A DNA stretch of 64,000 nt, taken from contig JAVVEH010000001.1 in NCBI GenBank assembly GCA_032251435.1, positions 62,001-126,000 on the forward strand, in the 5' to 3' direction. Positions 1 through 7,988 of this stretch are shown here, in pieces (positions within the stretch are counted from its first letter, which is position 1; every line of letters begins with the position of its first letter). The position numbers were made by a program, and so were the translations under genes. The stretch comes from JAVVEH01 sp032251435 (GTDB lineage Bacteria; Verrucomicrobiota; Lentisphaeria; Oligosphaerales; MVZH01). Under the pieces are notes generated by a model. The model did no database searches. It had not been told where the DNA came from and was given only the letters and a program-made list of their open reading frames with translations.

Positions 1-10
1 AGGTTCTCCT

Positions 11-1195
11 GTGACAAACCTTGTCCCGAGCCAAAATCCGTCCGACTACTCCCCTGCCCCACTCTGTTCGGATCGGGGATTACGGATTTCCATGCCGGGC
101 TATGCCTCGGCAATCTGTGACGGCGAGAATGCCGACGCCCTTCTTGGCGACACCGGTATGGAGATCGCCTTTGCCGGCGAGCCGGTCAAGGAACACTGGC
201 ATCGCAAACTCGCTGACTTGAAAATGACGCAAATACCCGACGACGCGGCCGGGCTGTACGAGGCCACGGTCTTCTCCGCCGACAACAACGCGCTGGAGGC
301 GCGCTGCCTTGACCGCTCCGGCCCGACCTCGATCCCCCAGGTGCGGGCGGCGCGCGACGCTTTCTTCACCCAGGAGATCTTTCTGGAGCGGGGTCTGTGG
401 GACAAGCATCTTTTCGATGATGCCCCCGAGACCTTCTTCGCCGTCAGCCGTCGGCACGGAGAGTTGCGGATTGGCCGGAACGCGTTTCGACTCGACCTGG
501 GTATCGTGGAAAAGGTGGACACGCTCGTCTTTGAGACGGAAAATAGCTACAACATGCAGCCGGTTAAGAATCACGAGGCGGTCCGGGGCTACGTCTCCGC
601 CGATCTTCGGGAATGGACCATCGTCAGGGGATTTGCCGAGTTCGACATCATGTTTGACCTCACATCCGCGCCCCCGTTTCGTTATTTCAAGATGGTTCCT
701 TGTCCGGAGCGGATCAACGAGGTCAAGGGCTACCGGAACGGGACTTTGCTTGACCGGTCTGGCTGGCGTGCCAGCAATCTGTTCGCGCATGCGTTCGAGG
801 CGGAGGCGGCCTGGTCGGCGACCGTGACGATTGATCAGGTTTTTCCGGGCGCCTATCTGGTGGTGCCGGTATTCGGTCCGCATGTGCCGGAATCCGTGTA
901 TGCCGGGGCGCGCTGCGGAGATGAGTATCTCGGGGCGTCGCGGCGGGCGGCCGCATACCCCTGTAATCCGTTCGAATGTTCGGTATCGAGGGGCAAGTGC
1001 TACAGCTATTTCATCCCGCTCGCGCGATGTCATGCCGGCAAGGAGATCGAGGTCTGCCTGCTGGGCAATAAGGATTGCGCGAAAGACGAGTTGACAAGCG
1101 AGGTGTGGGTAACGGCTTACCCGACACCGCATATTGCAAAGACTGTAACGCTAAGAGCTGCCAATATTGGATCAGCAAAGAGTAAAGCCATATGA
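11..1195 (+). CDS. Hypothetical protein, partner of alpha-galactosidase (possibly N-terminally incomplete)
   Basis: I do not recognise the family of this roughly 394-residue protein. A GTG at position 11 can start it, but the frame is still open to the left edge of the window, so the true start may lie outside. There is no obvious signal peptide or membrane segment. The middle part, ending near RYFKMVPCPERINEVKGYRN, has the look of a beta-sandwich (discoidin-like) module, and the last 120 residues are unusually rich in cysteine. Its stop overlaps the start of the next gene (ATGA at 1192-1195), so the two are almost certainly translationally coupled and the protein probably acts on the same galactoside substrate. 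That role is inferred from context only. Confidence 0.7.
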   Translation: MTNLVPSQNPSDYSPAPLCSDRGLRISMPGYASAICDGENADALLGDTGMEIAFAGEPVKEHWHRKLADLKMTQIPDDAAGLYEATVFSADNNALEARCLDRSGPTSIPQVRAARDAFFTQEIFLERGLWDKHLFDDAPETFFAVSRRHGELRIGRNAFRLDLGIVEKVDTLVFETENSYNMQPVKNHEAVRGYVSADLREWTIVRGFAEFDIMFDLTSAPPFRYFKMVPCPERINEVKGYRNGTLLDRSGWRASNLFAHAFEAEAAWSATVTIDQVFPGAYLVVPVFGPHVPESVYAGARCGDEYLGASRRAAAYPCNPFECSVSRGKCYSYFIPLARCHAGKEIEVCLLGNKDCAKDELTSEVWVTAYPTPHIAKTVTLRAANIGSAKSKAI

Positions 1196-2523
1196 TGAAG
1201 AAGAAACTCAATAAAAAACATGCCAAAGCCCCCACCCCGCGCCCGCCACTGGGTTGGAACAGTTACGACTGCTACGGTTGCTCCGCCAACCAGCGGGTGG
1301 TCCGCGCCAATCTCGACGCCTTTGCACAGAAACTCAAGCCTGCCGGGTATGCGTATTTCGTCATCGACAACGGCTGGTTTGCCGAATATGCCATCGCCCC
1401 CGGCGAGGAGTTCACGCGGGAGCGGGAGGCAGCGGATATCCGTCTGGACGGTTACGCGCGCCAGCTCCCTTCGAAAGTCTCCTTTCCAGACGGATTGAAG
1501 CCGTTGATCGACTATGCCCACAGTTTGGGCATCAAGTTTGGCGTCCACATGATGCGCGGGATTCCGCGCAAGGCGGTGCAGTTGAATCTGCCAGTACTGA
1601 ACACTGACGTAACCGCCGCCGACATTGCCAATGTCGAGGACACGTGCAAATGGTGCGACTACATGTACGGCGTGAACATGGATCGCCCGGGCGCGCAGGC
1701 CTACTACAACAGCGTCATTGACCAGCTTGCCAGTTGGGGGATTGATTTTATTAAATACGACGATATCCTGCACAAGCCGCGCGAGATCGAGGCGGTGGCC
1801 GAGGCCATCGCCCAATGCGGACGGGATATTGTGCTGAGCCTGTCTCCCGGTGACGCCATGAATCCAGCGGACATCGATGTCTACAGCCGGGCGAATATGT
1901 TCCGGATCACCGGCGACATCTGGGACAAACGAGGCAGTATTGAAAGAAGCTTTAAACGCTGGGAGCAGATCCAGGATATCCGGATGGATGGGCTGTGGCC
2001 GGATCTGGATATGATTCCGTTCGGCAGGCTGATGGTGTGGAACCCAGCCGAACGGGGGCGCGAGGAATGCCTGCAACTGGCCGGGCACGGTGTTGAGCGT
2101 GATGACCAATTCACGACAGCCCAGCGTCGCACCTTCATGGCGCAGCGCGCGCTGGCGGCCTCGCCGCTGTTCATGGGCGGCGAGTTGACCCTGTCCAGCG
2201 ACGGGGTGATCGGCCTGGTCACCAACGGGCAAATGCTCGCCTGCGACCAGAATGGGGTGACCGGCAAACTGGTCTACCGGACTGAGCAGATCGATGTCTG
2301 GTTGACCCCCCACCGCCAGATCAAGAATACCGGCTGGTTCGGACTGTTCAACCGCACCGAGTCGCCCTGGCAAGGCGAGTTGAGTTTGCGCCAGATCGGG
2401 ATCGATCAAGATGTGAAATTGTGGAACATCTGGCGCGATTGCCCCGTGAATATCAATAGCGGTGTGCTGACCTGCGAACTCGCAGCCGATGACGTTCTGT
2501 TTGTACGCTACGGTTTGGTTTAG
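1192..2523 (+). CDS. Alpha-galactosidase-like glycoside hydrolase (GH27-type), copy 1
   Basis: This 443-residue protein resembles the GH27 (melibiase) TIM-barrel enzymes, which remove terminal alpha-galactose or related sugars. It opens with the family hallmark PPLGWNSYDCYGC. The expected nucleophile is Asp190 in DFIKYDD, and the expected acid/base is Asp242 in MFRITGDIWD. A C-terminal beta-sandwich region follows from about residue 340. No signal peptide is seen, so it should be cytoplasmic and act on imported oligosaccharides. It overlaps the upstream gene by four bases. A second, closely similar copy lies at 35244-36587 on the other strand. The exact substrate cannot be told from sequence; other GH27 or GH36-related specificities are possible. 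Confidence 0.85.
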   Translation: MMKKKLNKKHAKAPTPRPPLGWNSYDCYGCSANQRVVRANLDAFAQKLKPAGYAYFVIDNGWFAEYAIAPGEEFTREREAADIRLDGYARQLPSKVSFPDGLKPLIDYAHSLGIKFGVHMMRGIPRKAVQLNLPVLNTDVTAADIANVEDTCKWCDYMYGVNMDRPGAQAYYNSVIDQLASWGIDFIKYDDILHKPREIEAVAEAIAQCGRDIVLSLSPGDAMNPADIDVYSRANMFRITGDIWDKRGSIERSFKRWEQIQDIRMDGLWPDLDMIPFGRLMVWNPAERGREECLQLAGHGVERDDQFTTAQRRTFMAQRALAASPLFMGGELTLSSDGVIGLVTNGQMLACDQNGVTGKLVYRTEQIDVWLTPHRQIKNTGWFGLFNRTESPWQGELSLRQIGIDQDVKLWNIWRDCPVNINSGVLTCELAADDVLFVRYGLV

Positions 2524-2786
2524 TAACCATCTAACTTTTAAGAACTTCATGATCTTCACGCGCTTCATGGTGAATGACCCAGGTTAACGACACGTGCTCG
2601 GAATTACAAGAAAAGAAAGATTTAAGAATGATACCATTCAACAGCCGACAATTGATTCAGAGTTCCGCCCAACTTTCTCACTCTGTTTGACATCCCCGCA
2701 TCGCCGGACTATCTTCCCACTGTTGCTGGAAAAGCGATTTCCGATCCTTTTTAGCGCATACAACCCACGCACGGAATTCTCGCAAT

Positions 2787-2978
2787 ATGCCCCTGACTGA
2801 GCACCAAAAAGATATATATCGCAACATGCCCCCCTGGAAAAAACTTGCCATCGCGGCGGACTTCAATCGGTCGGCCAGGAAGTTGAAACGGGCATCTTTG
2901 AAAATGTTGCACCCGGACTGGTCGGACAAGCAACTTGACCAGGAAGTCCGAAGGGTGTTTCTGTATGCTTCAAACTGA
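2787..2978 (+). CDS. Small protein partner of nucleotidyltransferase
   Basis: This 63-residue basic, helical protein contains the stretch LKMLHPDWSDKQLDQEVRR. To my recollection, small proteins of this kind (a helix-rich N-terminus followed by an HPxWSDxxxxxxVRxxFL motif) are commonly encoded directly upstream of a stand-alone nucleotidyltransferase-fold protein. Here it overlaps the downstream gene by 14 bases, which matches that arrangement. A toxin-antitoxin-like or other two-component role is plausible but unproven. The downstream partner appears damaged, so this gene may be a leftover of an inactive pair. Confidence 0.6.
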   Translation: MPLTEHQKDIYRNMPPWKKLAIAADFNRSARKLKRASLKMLHPDWSDKQLDQEVRRVFLYASN

Positions 2979-3345
2979 TCTTTTTCTTCTGTTTACCGCC
3001 CCCCTGGATGCCGTCGGCATCCGGTACATGGTCGGCGGTTCCGTAGCCAGTATGGTCTATGGAGAGCCCCGCCTGACCAATGACATCGACATTGTGATCG
3101 ACCTTTCTCCTGTCCAGGCCAAACTTATCTGCAACGCATTTCCAGATGAAGGTTTTTACTGTCCTCAGGAATACGTCATCATCCGTAAACTCGAGTATTT
3201 TCAAGAAGGGGGCTCGGAGAAACATATCCACGATATACAGGGTATACTTGATGCCTGTTCCAGCGATGCGTTTGACGGGACATTTTTGGCAACATGGATA
3301 TCCCGACTTCGCCTTGAGAAAGCATGGCAGCGACTTAAGCCATAA
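2965..3345 (+). CDS. Nucleotidyltransferase-fold protein with an apparent internal deletion
   Basis: The ATG at 2965 gives MLQTDLFLLFTAPLDAVGIRYMVGGSV, a good family start, so the longer upstream frame (from 2935) is not needed. The protein is 126 residues. It keeps the nucleotidyltransferase signature GGSVASMVYGEPRLTNDIDI (Gly-Ser plus the Asp-x-Asp metal ligands) and the usual C-terminal motif EYVIIRKLEYFQEGGSEKH. Family members that I recall are about 180 residues and have some 50 residues between FYCP and EYVI, including the third acidic residue (usually in a KADxY motif). Here FYCP runs directly into QEYVI, so that segment seems to have been lost in frame. The product is therefore probably inactive. 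It overlaps the small upstream gene. Confidence 0.6.
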   Translation: MLQTDLFLLFTAPLDAVGIRYMVGGSVASMVYGEPRLTNDIDIVIDLSPVQAKLICNAFPDEGFYCPQEYVIIRKLEYFQEGGSEKHIHDIQGILDACSSDAFDGTFLATWISRLRLEKAWQRLKP

Positions 3346-3812
3346 CCTCCTGGCGAGAAGGTGTCCTGAAAGGGGGCTGGACAGGAGATTCAGCGCAAAA
3401 GATAGCGAAATGAATTGGCCAACAAAAGAGCCGACTATCCTCCAAAGGCGGATCCGCCTCAGGCGGAAAGTCGGCACACCAACCTGAGATGCCGACACTT
3501 TCCGCTGCGGTTACACGCACGTTGGTGTACCGGCTTCAGCCGGAAAAGGGCGGCGCAACCGCCATAGAAAAGAAGTTCGAAATGGCTGTTCATTTTTCTG
3601 AGGATCCATTCCTGTGTCCCGTAGGCAGCCATGGCTCATCATCGCGGAATAGTCAAGATTATTCCGCAGTGATGTTAACAATTATACGGCCGCCATCGAT
3701 GGATGGAAGGCAAGGATGAGCGGGTTGATGACTGTTTCGAGAGCGGTCGATTCAGTCGTCATCACGCATATCCTTGGGTTGAGAAACTTGGGTGCCCCCC
3801 CTTTTTCTCTCC
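3346..3812. other. Intergenic region with short inverted repeats
   Basis: No convincing gene lies in these 467 bases. The short open frames across it show no family features. It holds several inverted repeats, the clearest being GCGGAATA at 3644-3651 paired with TATTCCGC at 3660-3667. A second imperfect pair lies around 3458-3515 (CGGAAAGTCGGC with GCCGACACTTTCCG). The region follows a damaged nucleotidyltransferase and may be debris from an earlier insertion or deletion. Confidence 0.5.
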
Positions 3813-4844
3813 TTAATCAGGGGTCTCGGTTTCGTCCTTCGTTTGCGCCATTTTTTCAAGCGCCTGGGCTAACGACTGGCCGAGACGGGTCTCGGGCGCG
3901 GCGTCCCGGGCCATCGCCATCGCGTCTTTCATTTTGCCAGCTTCGCCAAGCACTTGATAAACTTGGACATAGGCCAGCAAAACAGCCTGTTTATTTTCCC
4001 CGTCAAAGGCGGTTGTGGCCAACAGCTCATCCAGCGCCTTGAGTTTTTCCGTCATGACCGGTTTCATTAAATTCGCCGCTTCAGCTTGAAGCGCCTGAAC
4101 CTTGGCATTCACATCCGGATCATCCCGTTTCAGGCCGCGGAATTTGTCATTCAGCGGCGCGAGCGCCGCGCTTTGTTTTTGATTAAAGGTCTTTTCCAGG
4201 GGCAGAAATTCCGTGTAAAACGCGTATTTTTTCTTCAGGCCGGCGGCATCTTCCGGATCCGCTGCGAGCATGTCATTCATAATGGCGATTTTTCCGCGGC
4301 GGACATCCTCGCTCAGTGAGGAGAGCGCCTCATCCAGTTTTTTAGCCTTGGCCACGCCGTCGAGCGCCTCCGCGGCCGCCATCAACTCGGCGAAGGCGGC
4401 GTTCTTTTTCTTCAGGTCGATCACGTTTTTCAGATACGGTTCCACACCGCCCCGCTGATAACCCGTTTTGGCATAGACTTCCCCGGCGGCATTCATCAAA
4501 AGCACCGACGGATATCCCCGGATCTCATACTGTTTAACCCATGTCGGATTATTTTCTTTGGCCGTGTCACTCAAGACACTTTTATCCTTGGGAGAATCAA
4601 TCAAAACAAGCACAAAATCTTTACTGGCCGCTTCCACAAATTCGGGTTTTGAGAACACCTCGCCATCCAGTTTTTTACACCAGCCGCACCAGTCAGACCC
4701 GGAAAAGTTGACCAGCAGATCCTTGCCCTCCTCCGCGGCCGTCTTCTTCGCCGCCTCAAAATCATCCGTCCAACCAGTCGGCATCGCCGACGCGGCCATT
4801 GAACTGACGCACAAACCGATCGTTAACAGAACACGCTTAAACAT
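3813..4844 (-). CDS. Exported thioredoxin-like protein
   Basis: This 343-residue protein starts at the ATG at 4844, which has GGAG six bases upstream; the longer frame to 4886 lacks a comparable ribosome site. Residues 1-20 (MFKRVLLTIGLCVSSMAASA) form a Sec signal peptide with an Ala-Ser-Ala cleavage site. A thioredoxin domain follows with the redox motif WCGWCKK near residue 55 and the cis-proline loop RGYPSVLLM. The rest of the protein, about 200 residues, is a helical, charged tail of unknown role. It is likely periplasmic and could reduce or form disulfides in exported proteins. It is transcribed away from the next gene, with no operon partner visible. Confidence 0.85.
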   Translation of the reverse strand: MFKRVLLTIGLCVSSMAASAMPTGWTDDFEAAKKTAAEEGKDLLVNFSGSDWCGWCKKLDGEVFSKPEFVEAASKDFVLVLIDSPKDKSVLSDTAKENNPTWVKQYEIRGYPSVLLMNAAGEVYAKTGYQRGGVEPYLKNVIDLKKKNAAFAELMAAAEALDGVAKAKKLDEALSSLSEDVRRGKIAIMNDMLAADPEDAAGLKKKYAFYTEFLPLEKTFNQKQSAALAPLNDKFRGLKRDDPDVNAKVQALQAEAANLMKPVMTEKLKALDELLATTAFDGENKQAVLLAYVQVYQVLGEAGKMKDAMAMARDAAPETRLGQSLAQALEKMAQTKDETETPD

Positions 4845-5137
4845 TGCCATCTCCAAAGTTGTTAGTGGACGCGGTGAATGTGACACGTCATATCAGGCCT
4901 TATTGGACAAGGACAGCGGCGCTATTCACCTGTTGAGCTAAGACCATAATTCGCCCGGAGCCCGATGTCAAGGCCTGTTTAAACTGAAAAGGTGATTTCG
5001 CGACAGGTTCTCCGGCGATCTTTCCGCGGGATCCGCGCGCGGTGCGAGTGAACTTTTCGACACGTTTGGTTTCTCAACGGGTGTGGAACGATGAATTCCA
5101 CACGATCACAGTGCCAAAATCGACAGGAGTTTTAGTC

Positions 5138-5899
5138 ATGAAACACATTAGCGCGCTCGTTTTTTTCGTTGTGTTGTTTATCTCCGCCTCCCGGGCGGAC
5201 GTTGTCGGCAGGAGTCATGTCTACAGCGCCGGGGGTCTGGAATTCGAGGGATACGTCGCCTACGACGACTCGGTTGAGGGTCAGCGTCCGGTAGTACTGG
5301 TGGCGCATCAGTGGACTGGACTTGGCGATTACGAGAAGCTACGGGCCCGGATGCTTGCCGAAATGGGCTATCTGGCGTTTTGCGTGGATATCTACGGAAA
5401 AGGGGAACGGGCCGGAAACCGGGAACAGGCCCAGTCGTACGCCACGAAATACCGGTCGGACCGCCGCCTGATGCGGCAGCGCGCCGAGGCTGGACTGGCG
5501 GCGGCGCTGCAGTTGCCCGAGGCGGATCCCGACCGGGTCGCCGCCATCGGGTATTGCTTCGGGGGCGGAGTCGTTCTGGAGCTGGCGCGCGGGGGAGCGG
5601 ATATCGCCGGGATCGTCAGTTTCCACGGCAATCTCGACACGCCCGACGCGGACGACGCGAAACGGATCAAGGGGTCGATTCTGGTGTGCCACGGGGGGGG
5701 GGACGCGGGTGTGCCCATGTCACAGGTCACCGCTTTCCATGCGGAAATGGAAGCGGCCAAGGTCGACTACCAGTTGGTTGTTTACGCCGGCGCTGTCCAT
5801 GGGTTCACCCATCTTGACCAGCCCGAACGCTATCATGAGGCCGCCGACAGGCGTTCCTGGAAGCATATGCGGGCGTTTTTCGAAGAAATCCTTAAATAG
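5138..5899 (+). CDS. Exported dienelactone hydrolase family protein
   Basis: The ATG at 5138 is preceded by AGGAG (5125-5129) and begins a signal peptide (MKHISALVFFVVLFISASRA), so this start is preferred over 5042. The mature part is an alpha/beta hydrolase of the dienelactone hydrolase type. It has the cysteine nucleophile in the elbow GYCFGGG, the acid in HGGGDAGVP and the histidine in HGFTH, so the Cys-Asp-His triad is intact. The length (253 residues) fits the family. The probable role is hydrolysis of an ester or lactone in the periplasm. The next gene begins 35 bases downstream, so it may share an operon with the heparinase-like gene and act on sugar esters. The substrate is unknown. 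Confidence 0.85.
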   Translation: MKHISALVFFVVLFISASRADVVGRSHVYSAGGLEFEGYVAYDDSVEGQRPVVLVAHQWTGLGDYEKLRARMLAEMGYLAFCVDIYGKGERAGNREQAQSYATKYRSDRRLMRQRAEAGLAAALQLPEADPDRVAAIGYCFGGGVVLELARGGADIAGIVSFHGNLDTPDADDAKRIKGSILVCHGGGDAGVPMSQVTAFHAEMEAAKVDYQLVVYAGAVHGFTHLDQPERYHEAADRRSWKHMRAFFEEILK

Positions 5900-5934
5900 G
5901 TGACGCGTTTCACTTGCCCGGAAGGAATTTACTC

Positions 5935-7836
5935 ATGATTCGTCTTGTCGCGTTGATTTCAGTGGCTATTGTGATTGGCTTTCAAGGAAAAGGTTACGCC
6001 ATGCGGGATTTTTCACAGTCTGACAGACTCGGAACACTCAGCGCGGAGCACCCCCGCCTGCTGGCCGACGCGGCGCGGTTTGAACGGATCAGGGAGCTTG
6101 TCAAGTCTGATCCGCGGGCCAAGGCGTGGTTCGCCAGCATCGTCAAGCAGGCAGACAAAGTCATGGGCGAAGCGGTGGTCGACTATGACATTCCCGACGG
6201 CAAGCGGCTGCTGGCGGTGAGTCGGCGGGTGGTTGACCGGGTGGTCACGCTGGGTCTGGTCTGGCAGGTGACCCAAGAGGCGAAATATCTTGACCGCGCC
6301 TGGCGGGAACTCAGCGCCGCCGCCGCCTTCCCGGACTGGAACCCGGCGCATTTCCTGGACACGGCCGAGATGACGGCCGGCATGGCCATTGGCTATGACT
6401 GGCTGTACCACGGGTTGACGAATGAGCAGCGGGAGACCCTTCGCGCGGCGATGATCAAGCATGGCCTCGAACCGGGCATGCTGTGCTATGACGGCACGGC
6501 GCCCTACGGCTGGTGGACCCGCGCCCACAACAACTGGAACCAAGTCTGCAACGGCGGCCTGCTCGCCGGGGCGCTGGCCATCGCCGATGATCAGCCGGAA
6601 CTGGCCGCGAAGATTGTCGGCCAGGCCGTCGAATCCCTGCCGCGGGCCATGCGCAACTTCGGCCCCGACGGCGGTTGGTTCGAGGGGCCGGGCTACTGGG
6701 GATACGCGATGAAATACAACGCCTTGGCCATCGCCTGTCTCGATTCGGCGCTCGGCACCGACTTCGGCCTTTCGCGGATCAAGGGCTTCGACCGCGCCGC
6801 CGACTTCTACATCCAGATGGCCGGGGCGACCGGCAAAAGCTTCAATTACGCCGACGCCAACACGTCCGCCGTTCAACATCCGGCTCTGTTCTGGCTGGCC
6901 GGCAAGTTCAACCGTCCCGACTGGGCGGGCTATCAGGCGCGCCATGGCGAACCGAATGCCGAAGCCCTGCTGTGGTACGACCCCGCGCTCGTCACCGACG
7001 CGGCGCCCGCCCTTCCCAATCTGGCCTATTTCCGCGAAGTGGAAGTGACCGGCGCCCGCACCCGGTGGCATGACAACCAGGCGCTCTTCGTCGGGGTCAA
7101 GGCCGGGCGCAATGGGGTCAATCACGACAACCTGGATCTTGGCTCATTCATTTTCGAGGCGCTGGGCGAGCGCTGGCTCATCGACCTCGGTCCCGATGAC
7201 TACAACCTGCCGGCGTATTTCGGCAACCAGCGTTACACCTACTACCGGCTGCGGGCCGAGGGGCACAACACCCTGGTCGTCAATCCGGGCGTAACCCAGC
7301 CGGATCAGGATCCCCAGGCGATGTGCGCGATTTCAAGGGCTGATACGGTGGATGGCGTCTCCGTCATCGAGACCGATCTCACTGCCGCCTATGCCGGACA
7401 CGGGGCGAAGCTCGTCCGGCGGACCTTTACGCTTGCCGAGCACGCGCTGACCCTGACCGACGCGGTCGAACTCGACGAAGCTGGAGAAGTCTGGTGGTTT
7501 TTCCACACGCGGGCGGAGGTGACGCTGGCAGGCGACGGCCGCGACGCGGCGCTGGCGATCGGGGACAAGCGCCTGCGCGTGAGTCTGGAATCGCCGACCG
7601 GGGCGACGTTGCTTGTCATGGACGCCCGCCCGCTGCCCGGCTCTCCCGATCCCGCCGGGCAGAACCCGAACAACGGCGCCAGACTCCTCAACGGCGCCCG
7701 TCACTTCAATATCGTCAAGGTGGGCGAAACCCCCCGCTGGGGCGATCCCGATCCCGGCAAGGCCATCCGCAAACTCGCCATCCATTTGACCGGAGTGACA
7801 TCGACAACCACGCGGGTGATTTTCAGCCCCCTTTAG
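5935..7836 (+). CDS. Exported heparinase II/III family polysaccharide lyase-like protein
   Basis: GGAAGGA at 5920-5926 sits just upstream of the ATG at 5935, which starts a hydrophobic signal peptide. The 633-residue product has the two-domain plan of heparinase II/III and related alginate lyases. An N-terminal alpha/alpha barrel includes IGYDWLYHGLTNEQRETL, HNNWNQVCNGG and GGWFEGPGYWGY. It is followed by a C-terminal beta-sandwich with HDNLDLGSFIFEALGERWL and the conserved YYRLRAEGHNTLVVN. Members cleave uronic-acid-containing polysaccharides by beta-elimination. The exact glycan cannot be assigned. It follows the esterase-like gene closely, suggesting joint action on an acidic, possibly esterified polymer. 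Confidence 0.85.
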   Translation: MIRLVALISVAIVIGFQGKGYAMRDFSQSDRLGTLSAEHPRLLADAARFERIRELVKSDPRAKAWFASIVKQADKVMGEAVVDYDIPDGKRLLAVSRRVVDRVVTLGLVWQVTQEAKYLDRAWRELSAAAAFPDWNPAHFLDTAEMTAGMAIGYDWLYHGLTNEQRETLRAAMIKHGLEPGMLCYDGTAPYGWWTRAHNNWNQVCNGGLLAGALAIADDQPELAAKIVGQAVESLPRAMRNFGPDGGWFEGPGYWGYAMKYNALAIACLDSALGTDFGLSRIKGFDRAADFYIQMAGATGKSFNYADANTSAVQHPALFWLAGKFNRPDWAGYQARHGEPNAEALLWYDPALVTDAAPALPNLAYFREVEVTGARTRWHDNQALFVGVKAGRNGVNHDNLDLGSFIFEALGERWLIDLGPDDYNLPAYFGNQRYTYYRLRAEGHNTLVVNPGVTQPDQDPQAMCAISRADTVDGVSVIETDLTAAYAGHGAKLVRRTFTLAEHALTLTDAVELDEAGEVWWFFHTRAEVTLAGDGRDAALAIGDKRLRVSLESPTGATLLVMDARPLPGSPDPAGQNPNNGARLLNGARHFNIVKVGETPRWGDPDPGKAIRKLAIHLTGVTSTTTRVIFSPL

Positions 7837-7988
7837 GAGCGACGGATTGGACGTTGAGGCGCCTGCCCGCGGCGCTGAAGGGGGGAGAGATTGCCTTGAA
7901 TTCTCAAGATCGAAAGCTACTTTCTCAATATGTCACGTTCAGCATGATGTCTGATCGCATTCCAAAAGAGAGCAGAAGATTTTTCGAT

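Noticed and set aside
80..1132. 350-codon minus-strand frame opposite the first gene
   Set aside because: It is a shadow of the plus-strand gene that is coupled to the glycosidase; the translation is rich in Arg, His and Pro with no motif.
1117..2568. 483-codon open frame on the minus strand opposite alpha-galactosidase copy 1
   Set aside because: It overlaps a clearly conserved gene and has no family features. Similar long antisense frames occur opposite copy 2 (35706-36302), as expected from GC-rich codon use.
2594..2800. 68-codon open frame between the glycosidase and the small protein gene
   Set aside because: It has no ribosome site, no homology that I recognise and a composition like random sequence.
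3489..3719. 76-codon open frame in the intergenic region with hairpins
   Set aside because: It reads through the inverted repeats and shows no protein-like pattern.
6013..7125. 370-codon minus-strand frame inside the heparinase-like gene
   Set aside because: It is antisense to a gene with clear family motifs and has no recognisable start or domain.
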